The notes below the pieces were generated by a model, which saw nothing but the letters and a program-made list of their open reading frames with translations, was not told where the DNA came from and ran no database searches. The translations under genes were made by a program, and so were the position numbers. From Opitutaceae bacterium (GTDB lineage Bacteria > Verrucomicrobiota > Verrucomicrobiia > Opitutales > Opitutaceae), in contig JAITDF010000519.1 in the NCBI GenBank assembly GCA_031282705.1, forward strand, positions 1 to 7,442: a DNA stretch of 7,442 nt, in the 5' to 3' direction. Below are positions 1 through 5,274 of this stretch, piece by piece (within the stretch, counting starts at the first letter, position 1; each line of letters begins with the position of its first letter).

Positions 1-11
1 GGGGCGGAATC

Positions 12-1265
12 TCACAGCGCGCGGAAGACCGCGACGGCGTTCTGGCCGCCGAAGCCGAGGTTGTTGCTCAGGACGGTCTTCACCGCCGCTTCGCGCGCTT
101 CGTTGGGCACGTAGTCGAGGTCGCACTCGGGGTCGGGGTCGGTGAGGTTGATGGTCGGGGCGAGGCGGCCGGTCTGGATGGTCTTCGCGCTGATGACGGC
201 TTCGATGCCGCCGGCGGCGCCGAGGAGGTGGCCGGTCATGGACTTGGTCGAGCTGACGGCGAGTTTGCGGGCGTGGTCGCCGAAGACTTTTTTGATGGCG
301 AGGGTCTCGAATTTGTCGTTGTAGGGCGTGGAGGTGCCGTGCGCGTTGATGTAGTCGATGTCGGTGGCGGCGGCGCCGGCGGCGGCGAGGGCGCGGGTCA
401 TCGCGATGGCGAGGCCGCGGCCTTCGGGGTCGGGCATGGTGATGTGGTGCGCGTCGCAGGAGGCGGCGTAGCCGGCGAGTTCGCAGTAGATGCGGGCGCC
501 GCGGGCGCGGGCGTGGGCGAGGGATTCGAGGGCGAGGACGCCGGCGCCTTCGCCCATGATGAAGCCGTCGCGCCCTTTGTCGAAGGGGCGGGAGGCCTGG
601 CGCGGGGCGTCGTTGCGGGTGCTCATGGCTTTCATGGAGCAGAAGCTGGCGTAGCCGAAGGGGGTGATGGCGGCTTCCGTGCCGCCGGCGATCATGATGT
701 CGGCGTCGCCGCGGCGGATCATGTGCATGGATTCGCCGATGCAGTGGGTGCCGGTGGCGCAGGCGGAGACGAGGCCGAAATTCGGGCCGCGCGCGCCGAT
801 TTCGATGGCGAAGAGGCCGCCGCAGATGTTGCCGATGAGCGAGGGGATGGTGAAGGGGGAGACTTTGCGCGGGCCGCCTTCGTGGAGGCGTTTGAGCTGC
901 GTCTCGTAGGTGAGCATGCCGCCGATGCCGGAGCCGATGAGGACGCCGACGCGGCCGGCGTCTTCCCGCGCCATGTCGAGGCCGGCGTCGTTGAAGGCCT
1001 GCTTGGCGGCGGCGATGCCGAAGTGGGTGTAGCGGTCGTTGCGGCGGGCTTCCTTGGGGTCCCAGTGGTTTTCGATGTTCCAGTCGCGCACTTCGGCGCC
1101 GATCTGGCAGGCGAAGCCGGCGGGGTCGAAGCGGGTGAGGCGGTCGATGCCGCTTTGGCCGGCGAGGAGGTTGCTCCAAAAGGTGTCCACGTCGTGGCCG
1201 ATGGAGGCGATGGCGCCGAGGCCGGTGACGACCACGCGCTGGCTGGGAGGGAGGTTGGTTGACAT
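12..1265 (-). CDS. fabF: 3-oxoacyl-[acyl-carrier-protein] synthase II (KAS II)
   Basis: This cytoplasmic condensing enzyme of type II fatty acid synthesis elongates acyl-ACP with malonyl-ACP, releasing CO2. The 417-residue product has the usual FabF length of about 410-420 and a thiolase fold throughout. The nucleophile Cys169 lies in SACATG. The two catalytic histidines are His309 in NAHGTST and His346 in KSMTGH, with Lys341 just before the latter. The C-terminal GFGG loop, with gatekeeper Phe405, reads NNLGFGGQN. The N-terminus RVVVTGLGAIASIG is typical, which supports the ATG at 1265. That start has no Shine-Dalgarno; the bases before it are pyrimidine-rich (CATCCTCCC). The gene is downstream of fabG and acpP on the same strand, but a terminator and 306 nt separate it from acpP, so it may also have its own promoter. 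The stop codon is 11 nt from the window edge. FabB is less likely given length and motifs. Confidence 0.97.
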   Translation of the reverse strand: MSTNLPPSQRVVVTGLGAIASIGHDVDTFWSNLLAGQSGIDRLTRFDPAGFACQIGAEVRDWNIENHWDPKEARRNDRYTHFGIAAAKQAFNDAGLDMAREDAGRVGVLIGSGIGGMLTYETQLKRLHEGGPRKVSPFTIPSLIGNICGGLFAIEIGARGPNFGLVSACATGTHCIGESMHMIRRGDADIMIAGGTEAAITPFGYASFCSMKAMSTRNDAPRQASRPFDKGRDGFIMGEGAGVLALESLAHARARGARIYCELAGYAASCDAHHITMPDPEGRGLAIAMTRALAAAGAAATDIDYINAHGTSTPYNDKFETLAIKKVFGDHARKLAVSSTKSMTGHLLGAAGGIEAVISAKTIQTGRLAPTINLTDPDPECDLDYVPNEAREAAVKTVLSNNLGFGGQNAVAVFRAL

Positions 1266-1377
1266 GGGAGGATGCGGATGGAGGGGCGGATAGGTTGCGG
1301 GAGGTGGCGGGCTGGCGGGAGGTTGGCGGGTTTTATCGGAGCAGGCAAAGTCCGAAAAAATTTCCGTGAGGGCCGCC

Positions 1378-1404
1378 GGGGCCGGGGCCGGGGTGGAACC
1401 GGGG
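1378..1404 (+). other. G-quadruplex motif (four G4 runs)
   Basis: Four runs of four guanines occur at 1378-1381, 1384-1387, 1390-1393 and 1401-1404, separated by 2, 2 and 7 nt. This fits the strict G-quadruplex consensus with four tetrads. The first three runs are a GGGGCC hexanucleotide tandem. The G-rich strand is the template for fabF, so a quadruplex would act on the DNA ahead of fabF and not on its mRNA. Whether it folds or has a role is inference; GC-rich slippage alone could create it. Confidence 0.5.
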
Positions 1405-1490
1405 CGGCGACGACAGTGGTGGCGGTGGCGGCAGCGGCTGTGGCTGTGGCGGCGTCCGGTCGAAAAGCCAAGAGCGGGAGGCCGGAATTC

Positions 1491-1541
1491 AAAAAAAAGA
1501 CGGCCCGCCTTGAGTCTCGTGGAGGCTCCGGGCGGGACGCC
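1491..1541 (-). terminator. Intrinsic terminator downstream of acpP
   Basis: Read on the minus strand, the arm GGCGTCCCGCC (1541-1531) pairs with GGCGGGCCGTC (1509-1499), with one T/C mismatch and one G-U pair. The loop is about 21 nt and can form a further GAG/CTC pairing. A run of eight T follows at once (1498-1491). The stem plus U-tract is the classic Rho-independent form. It lies about 30 nt after the acpP stop codon and ahead of fabF, so it would end or attenuate the acpP transcript. Confidence 0.8.
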
Positions 1542-1571
1542 GGTGGGGATGCCCTTGGGTTTGGCGGCGGC

Positions 1572-1835
1572 TCAGGCCGCGCCGGCCTTGTCTTTGATGT
1601 AGTCGATGACCTGGCCGACGGTCGTGAGTTTTTCGGCGTCGGACTCGGGGATTTCGCCCTTTATCTCGTCCTTGAACTCTTCTTCGAAGGCCATGATGAG
1701 CTCGACGGTGTCGAGGGAATCGGCGCCGAGGTCGTCCAGGAAAGACGCCTGCGGAGTGATTTGCTCTTCGTTGACGTTAAGCTGGTTGACGATGATTTCC
1801 TTAACGCGTTGTTCGATGGTTTTTTGTTCAGCCAT
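1572..1835 (-). CDS. acpP: Acyl carrier protein
   Basis: The small acidic protein carries growing acyl chains on a 4'-phosphopantetheine arm and delivers them to FabF, FabG and the other fatty acid synthesis enzymes. The 87-residue product contains the LGADSLDTVEL motif, with Ser40 as the attachment site, followed by helix II (MAFEEEF) and the typical AEKLTTVGQVIDYI helix IV. It is longer than the usual 77-80 residues. Compared with E. coli AcpP as I recall it, about four extra residues lie between EEEF and EIP (KDEIKGEIP against DTEIP), and the C-terminus ends KDKAGAA. The ATG at 1835 gives the standard N-terminus, although no Shine-Dalgarno precedes it (CCAACCCAC). It starts 33 nt after the fabG stop, so the two are probably cotranscribed, and a strong terminator follows. 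Confidence 0.97.
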   Translation of the reverse strand: MAEQKTIEQRVKEIIVNQLNVNEEQITPQASFLDDLGADSLDTVELIMAFEEEFKDEIKGEIPESDAEKLTTVGQVIDYIKDKAGAA

Positions 1836-1868
1836 GTGGGTTGGAATTGCTGGAAAGTGAAAAGAGGG

Positions 1869-2609
1869 TCACATTGCCATGCCGCCGTCAACGGCAAAAA
1901 CTTGGCCGGTGATGTAGCCGGCCTCCTCGCTGCAAAGGAAGGCGGTGGCGTGGGCGATGTCGGCGGGGTCGCCCATGCGCTGCATGGGGATTTGCGCGAG
2001 GGCGGCTTTCCGCACCTCCTCGCCGAGCACGGCGGTCATGTCGGTCTTGATGAAGCCGGGGGCGACGACGTTGGCGGTGACGGCGCGCCGGGCGAATTCG
2101 CGCGCGACGGCCTTCGTGAAGGCGATCATGCCGCCTTTCGCGGCGGCGTAGTTGGCCTGGCCGGCGTTGCCGACGATGCCGGTGACGGAGGCGATGTTGA
2201 CGATGCGCCCGTAGCGGGCCCGGCACATGGGCCAGCCGACGGCCTTCGTCCAGTAGAAGGCGCTGTTGAGGTTGGTCCGGATGACGGCGTCCCAGTCGGC
2301 GTCGGACATGCGCGCGAGCAGGCCGTCGCGGGTGATGCCGGCGTTGTTGACGAGGATGTCGATCCTGCCGTGCCGGGCGAGGAGCGCCCCGGCGGCCTGG
2401 GTGACGGCGGCGGAGTCGGCCACATCGACGGCGAGCGCCTCAGCCTTGCCGCCGGCGGCGGTGATGGCGGCGGCGGCGGAACCGCACGAACCGGCGGATT
2501 TGGAGACGCAGATGACGGTGACGCCCGCGGCGGCGAGAGTCTCGGCGATGGCCCTGCCGATGCCGCGTCCGGCGCCGGTGACGAGTGCGATGCGATGGTT
2601 GAAGGTCAT
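1869..2609 (-). CDS. fabG: 3-oxoacyl-[acyl-carrier-protein] reductase
   Basis: FabG is the NADPH-dependent reductase of fatty acid elongation, converting 3-oxoacyl-ACP to (R)-3-hydroxyacyl-ACP in the cytoplasm. The 246-residue protein is a classical short-chain dehydrogenase of normal FabG length. The cofactor motif TGAGRGIG is at 11-18 and NNAG at 88-91. The catalytic set is Asn113, Ser141 and Tyr154-X3-Lys158 (YAAAK). PGFIKTDM at 184-191 and a C-terminal ITGQVFAVDGGMAM complete the family signature. The ATG at 2609 is chosen because MTFNHRIALVTGAG matches the usual FabG N-terminus; the frame stays open to 2903, but that part is low-complexity spacer and overlaps the upstream gene. No Shine-Dalgarno is visible (CTTTTTCA before the ATG). 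Its position directly before acpP and fabF supports FabG over other short-chain dehydrogenases. Confidence 0.96.
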   Translation of the reverse strand: MTFNHRIALVTGAGRGIGRAIAETLAAAGVTVICVSKSAGSCGSAAAAITAAGGKAEALAVDVADSAAVTQAAGALLARHGRIDILVNNAGITRDGLLARMSDADWDAVIRTNLNSAFYWTKAVGWPMCRARYGRIVNIASVTGIVGNAGQANYAAAKGGMIAFTKAVAREFARRAVTANVVAPGFIKTDMTAVLGEEVRKAALAQIPMQRMGDPADIAHATAFLCSEEAGYITGQVFAVDGGMAM

Positions 2610-2664
2610 TGAAAAAGCCGAAGGCTGGAGGCCGGAGACTGAAAACGGAAGACGGAAAATGCGG

Positions 2665-2740
2665 CCCGCCGGAAAGACCTGCGGACCTGTCGATCCGGGG
2701 CGGCAGGCGCATGGGTCTTTCCGACGGCAATCACGGCGGG
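2665..2740. repeat. Nested hairpin between the membrane-protein gene and fabG
   Basis: The perfect arms CGGAAAGACC (2670-2679) and GGTCTTTCCG (2714-2723) enclose an inner stem CCTGTCG (2686-2692) with CGGCAGG (2701-2707), where one pair is G-U. Outer CCCGCC (2665-2670) can pair with GGCGGG (2735-2740). The structure lies in the 175-nt spacer before fabG. No T-tract follows directly, so it is not a standard terminator. It could be a weak or Rho-assisted terminator, an mRNA processing site, or a dispersed palindromic repeat. A second tiny hairpin, AGCC-TTC-GGCT followed by TTTT on the minus strand (2626-2612), sits just before the fabG start. Confidence 0.6.
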
Positions 2741-2784
2741 TCATTTGCCCCCGCCCCGCCGCCCCGCCCCGCCCGCCGTCCGGG

Positions 2785-3594
2785 TCACGGGCCGACGCGA
2801 AACACATAAAATCCGGCCTGAAGCCGCTGCCCCAAATGCAACTCGTGAACCAGCATCTCCCGCACGATCCTGTCCACCCTGTCGGAACCCGAACCCTGCA
2901 CAATCAGCGGCGCCCCGGTGAAGCCGGCGCTGTCCAGCGAGGCGACCAGCTCCATGGGACGCCAGTTTTCGGAACGCAGCGCGCCGAAATCCGCCCCGGC
3001 GGACGCCCCCCCGGCATCGAACGGCGCCGCAAGCACCTTCTCCCCGCTGGCGGCCCTGAGCACCTCGACAAACGCCAGCCGCCCGGCCAGCGGCGGCAGC
3101 TCGCGCTCAAAACGCCCCAGCGCCGCAAAAGGATTGGCGGTGCGCCCGATTTCCAGCACGGCCACCGGCGCGGACGGAGGCGCCATCGGGTCGGGGAAGG
3201 CAACCGCGAACACCGAATCCGAATAAACCAGACGCGGCGGAAACGGACGGAACACCTCCCCGGGCTCGCGCCGCACGGCCATGCCGATGGCGGCATGGCT
3301 GGCGTTGCGCGCCGTGGGCAGAAACAGCGGCGTCGGGTCAAACAGCACCGCCTGCTCCTCCAGCGCCGTGCCGCGCGCCCGCTCGCCGTCGATGCGCGAC
3401 AGGCCGAGCGGCCCTGCCGCCCCGGAAGCCCCGCCCGCGAGCCCCGCCCCGCCGCCCGCCGCCCGCGCCGGCCCTCCGAGCCTGGCCACGCGCGAAAGCG
3501 CGAGCACGGCCGCGCCGAGAACAATCACCGCGAGCAGCGTGAACGCCCCGAGCTTCCAGTTTTCCGTCGAAAAAAGTTTCCCCAAAGACCCCAT
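2785..3594 (-). CDS. Hypothetical single-pass membrane protein
   Basis: I do not recognise this 269-residue protein. After a short N-terminus with two lysines (MGSLGKLFSTENWK) comes one strong hydrophobic segment, about residues 16-34 (AFTLLAVIVLGAAVLAL), then a flexible Gly/Ala-rich linker at about 39-64. A soluble domain of about 200 residues follows, containing AVLFDPTPLFLPT (82-94), a Pro-rich VFRPFPPRLVY stretch (114-124), and a terminal HELHLGQRLQAGFYVFRVGP. The layout fits an inner-membrane anchor with an exported or cytoplasmic domain; the flanking charges do not settle topology. No catalytic motif is visible. The ATG at 3594 has G-rich sequence about 10 nt upstream (AGGGGATGGGG) that could serve as a loose ribosome site. 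Codon use is GC-rich like its neighbours. It precedes fabG on the same strand, but the 175-nt structured spacer makes cotranscription uncertain. Confidence 0.75.
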   Translation of the reverse strand: MGSLGKLFSTENWKLGAFTLLAVIVLGAAVLALSRVARLGGPARAAGGGAGLAGGASGAAGPLGLSRIDGERARGTALEEQAVLFDPTPLFLPTARNASHAAIGMAVRREPGEVFRPFPPRLVYSDSVFAVAFPDPMAPPSAPVAVLEIGRTANPFAALGRFERELPPLAGRLAFVEVLRAASGEKVLAAPFDAGGASAGADFGALRSENWRPMELVASLDSAGFTGAPLIVQGSGSDRVDRIVREMLVHELHLGQRLQAGFYVFRVGP

Positions 3595-3652
3595 GACCGC
3601 CCCATCCCCTACCCCGCCCCCGGCAAAATTTCAAGGCCCGAGGCCGGTCCGG

Positions 3653-3708
3653 GCGGAAAGCCCTATAGACATGGTGCCCCGGGTCAACATGTCTATAGGG
3701 CTTTCCGC
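3653..3708. repeat. Perfect 21-bp inverted repeat
   Basis: The left arm is 3653-3673 (begins GCGGAAAGCCCTATAG, ends ACATG) and the right arm is 3688-3708, its exact reverse complement. The spacer is 14 nt (GTGCCCCGGGTCAA) with a CCCGGG core. Arms this long and perfect are not expected by chance. No T-tract follows on either strand, so it is not a typical terminator. It may be a REP- or MITE-like dispersed element, or a regulatory dyad between the divergent genes. Confidence 0.85.
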
Positions 3709-3728
3709 GTTTCTCGTTCTTCGTTCAT

Positions 3729-3862
3729 CGTTCTCGTTCACTTTCCTCTTTCCTCTTTCTGTCCAATCTTCCCGCCCCGCTCGAAACTCCCTGCTCATGA
3801 CTGACGAAGGATTAAGAGGAAAGAGAAACGAGGAAAGAGAACGAGTAAGAGAACGAGAACGA
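3729..3862. repeat. Nested pyrimidine/purine inverted repeat
   Basis: The outer arms are TCGTTCTCGTTC (3729-3740) and GAACGAGAACGA (3851-3862); the inner arms are CTCTTTCCTCTT (3747-3758) and AAGAGGAAAGAG (3814-3825). Both 12-bp pairs are perfect and correctly nested, so one long interrupted hairpin is possible. The left half is almost all pyrimidine and the right almost all purine. Inside the right half GAGGAAAGAGA is repeated at 3816-3826 and 3830-3840, which points to growth by slippage. The outer right arm is part of a 19-bp sequence that recurs inside hemH. Confidence 0.7.
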
Positions 3863-3919
3863 GGACAGGCGGCGGAGGTGCGGACATCACGTTGGGCCGC
3901 ATCCCTTTTCACGCGTCCA

Positions 3920-3949
3920 TTGACTTCCGCGGGCAACCGCGCCGACAAT
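3920..3949 (+). promoter_or_regulatory. Candidate sigma70-type promoter of hemH
   Basis: TTGACT (3920-3925) matches the -35 consensus at five of six bases. After 18 nt, GACAAT (3944-3949) matches the -10 at four of six. Transcription would start near 3956-3957, about two or three bases before the hemH ATG, giving an essentially leaderless mRNA. This fits the lack of any Shine-Dalgarno before hemH. The spacer holds a small dyad, CGCGG-GCAA-CCGCG (3928-3941), which could be an operator. All of this is inference from sequence match. Confidence 0.45.
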
Positions 3950-3958
3950 CCCGGCGCC

Positions 3959-5242
3959 ATGCCCAAGCGCGCCGTTCTTCTCGTCAACCTCGGCTCCCCC
4001 GACTCCGCCAGCGTGCCCGATGTGCGCCGCTATCTGGGGGAGTTTCTGGGCGATCCGCGCGTCATCGACCAGCCGGGCAACCGCCTGCTGCGTTCGTTTC
4101 TGGTCAACCGGATCATCATCCGCAAGCGCGCCGAAAACTCGGCCCGCGCCTACGCCGCCATCTGGACCCCGGAAGGCCCGCCGCTCCTCGCCACCTCGCG
4201 CTCCGTGCGCGACAAGCTCGCCGCGCGCCTGGCCGCCGGCGGCGCGGAAGACGCGGAAGGCGCGGAAGACGCGGAGGGGGCGGCGGACGCGGCGGGCGAA
4301 AAACATTCCACTGGAGGGACGGCCGCCGTGTCGTCCGTTTCGGAGAGGGCGGGGGAAGGGGATAAAGATAAAGATAAAGAGAACGAGAACGAGGAAGAGA
4401 AAGAAACTGCGCGGGGCGGCGAAACCGCCGTGCATCTGGCGATGCGCTACGGGCGTCCGTCCATCGCGTCGGCGGTCGCGCAACTCGCCGCCGACGGCGT
4501 GGAGCGCGCGCTGCTTTTTCCGCAATACCCGCACTACGCCATGTCGTCGTGGGAGACGGTGGTGGCCGAGGTGGACAGGCAGGCCGCGCGCCTTGCCCCG
4601 AAGCTGCGCGTGGACTGCGTGCAGCCCTTCTACAACGACGCCGATTACATCGACGCGCTGGTGGCCTCCGCGCGCCCCGCGCTCGCGCAGCCGCACGACC
4701 ACCTGCTCTTCAGCTACCACGGCATCCCCGAGCGCCACCTGCGCAAGGCCGACACCTCGCGCGCGCACTGCACCCTCGTGCGCGGCTGCTGCGAGGCCGA
4801 CTCGCCCGTGCACGCCACCTGCTACAAGGCGCAATGCCTCCGCACCACGCAGGCCTTTGCCCGCCGCGCCGCGCTCGCGCCCGGACGCTGCTCGGTGTCC
4901 TTCCAGTCGCGCCTCGCGGGCGAGCCCTGGCTCTCGCCCTTCACCGACGAAACCCTCGCGCGCCTGCCCGCCGCCGGCGTGAAACGCCTGCTGGTGCTGT
5001 CGCCGTCGTTCGTGACCGACTGCCTGGAGACACTGGAGGAAATCGCCATCGCCGGGCGGAAAACCTTCCTGGCGGCGGGCGGTGAATATTATCATCAAAT
5101 CCCCTGCCTCAACGACCAGCCGGTGTATATAAACTTCCTCGAAGCCCGCGTGCGCCGCTGGCTCGCCGGCGAAACCCCCGCCGCCACGCAAGCCCGCGAA
5201 CGCGCCGCGCTGCCGGCGGAAGTGCGGGGGCGCCTGCCTTGA
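3959..5242 (+). CDS. hemH: Ferrochelatase with internal Cys cluster and low-complexity insert
   Basis: The enzyme inserts ferrous iron into a porphyrin ring, the last (or, in coproheme routes, next-to-last) step of heme synthesis. The 427-residue product starts with the family N-terminus AVLLVNLGSPDSASVPDVRRYLGEFLGDPRV (5-35). It has VHLAMRYGRPSI at 158-169, FPQYPHYA at 187-194, the catalytic His254 in FSYHGIPERH, FQSRLAGEPWL at 315-325, and acidic active-site Glu360 in DCLETLEEIA. Between these, Cys271, 277, 278, 288 and 293 form a cluster resembling the internal [2Fe-2S] segment reported for some bacterial ferrochelatases. Residues about 93-155 are an extra Ala/Glu/Asp/Lys-rich loop absent from standard members of about 310-350 residues. 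ATG 3959 is chosen because MPKRAVLLVNLGSP is the normal start; there is no Shine-Dalgarno. The next gene begins about 42 nt downstream. Confidence 0.95.
   Translation: MPKRAVLLVNLGSPDSASVPDVRRYLGEFLGDPRVIDQPGNRLLRSFLVNRIIIRKRAENSARAYAAIWTPEGPPLLATSRSVRDKLAARLAAGGAEDAEGAEDAEGAADAAGEKHSTGGTAAVSSVSERAGEGDKDKDKENENEEEKETARGGETAVHLAMRYGRPSIASAVAQLAADGVERALLFPQYPHYAMSSWETVVAEVDRQAARLAPKLRVDCVQPFYNDADYIDALVASARPALAQPHDHLLFSYHGIPERHLRKADTSRAHCTLVRGCCEADSPVHATCYKAQCLRTTQAFARRAALAPGRCSVSFQSRLAGEPWLSPFTDETLARLPAAGVKRLLVLSPSFVTDCLETLEEIAIAGRKTFLAAGGEYYHQIPCLNDQPVYINFLEARVRRWLAGETPAATQARERAALPAEVRGRLP
4235..4423 (+). repeat. In-frame repeat-derived insert inside hemH
   Basis: This stretch encodes roughly residues 93-155. 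It begins with an 18-nt unit GCGGAAGACGCGGAAGGC at 4244-4261, a near copy at 4262-4279 and a decayed third at 4280-4297, giving AEDAEG repeats. A piece with a 7-bp stem follows: GGACGGC (4317-4323) with GTCGTCC (4330-4336), one G-U pair. Then come three GATAAA units (4361-4378) and AAGAGAACGAGAACGAGGA (4377-4395), which also occurs at 3847-3865. The frame is kept throughout. It lies where the family goes directly from a surface helix to the VxLAMRYG strand, so the insert should be a disordered surface loop. Exact edges are estimates. Confidence 0.75.
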
Positions 5243-5274
5243 ATGCGCTTGCCAGCCCGCCCGGCCCTTTGCAT

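Larger units (their letters stand above)
1266..1571. other. acpP-fabF intergenic region
   Basis: This 306-nt gap holds no convincing gene. Reading in the direction of transcription (minus strand), it contains the acpP terminator (1541-1491), then GC-rich simple sequence. That sequence includes GGTGGC and GGCTGT tandem units on the plus strand (about 1419-1452) and a run of CCGGGG units (1378-1404). An AT-richer patch at about 1331-1363 follows. It has GATAAA on the minus strand (1337-1332) as a weak -10 candidate, 17 nt from an all-T hexamer that is a poor -35 (2 of 6). A fabF promoter in this patch is plausible but not demonstrable by eye. Confidence 0.6.
3595..3958. other. Divergent intergenic region with inverted repeats
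   Basis: This 364-nt gap separates the minus-strand block from hemH and should hold both promoters. It contains a perfect 21-bp inverted repeat, a pyrimidine tract (about 3709-3763), a purine tract (about 3806-3868) and a promoter-like sequence before hemH. For the minus-strand gene, TTGAAA (3634-3629) resembles a -35, but the sequence 17 nt on (TAGGGG) is a poor -10. The hemH reading frame stays open back through this region, but its translation is low-complexity (RERERG-like) and I see no support for coding. Confidence 0.6.

Noticed and set aside
228..1262. Plus-strand open frame of 344 codons opposite fabF
   Set aside because: Its translation is Gly/Ala/Val/Asp-rich without motifs, and it is the antisense of a clear FabF; high GC leaves such frames open.
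1272..2612. Plus-strand open frame of 446 codons over the acpP-fabG region
   Set aside because: It runs antisense to acpP and fabG, is low-complexity Gly/Asp/Val-rich, and crosses the terminator and G-rich gap.
2610..2903. N-terminal extension of fabG to 2903
   Set aside because: It would add 98 residues of non-SDR sequence, overlap the upstream gene and translate the hairpin spacer; the normal FabG N-terminus begins at 2609.
3653..3708. Insertion-sequence ends or a transposon
   Set aside because: The arms enclose only 14 nt; there is no transposase and no visible target duplication, so at most it is a non-autonomous palindromic element.
3281..3958. N-terminal extension of hemH back to 3281 or 3798
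   Set aside because: The frame is open, but it crosses the opposite-strand membrane-protein gene and the inverted repeats, and the protein MPKRAVLLVNLGSP already begins as ferrochelatases do.
3631..3987. Minus-strand frame of 118 codons in the divergent gap
   Set aside because: It translates the inverted repeat and the purine/pyrimidine tracts into Arg/Ser-rich low complexity and overlaps the hemH start.
3887..5191. Minus-strand open frame of 434 codons opposite hemH
   Set aside because: It is antisense to a ferrochelatase with complete motifs and shows Arg/Gly/Ala-rich composition with no family signature.
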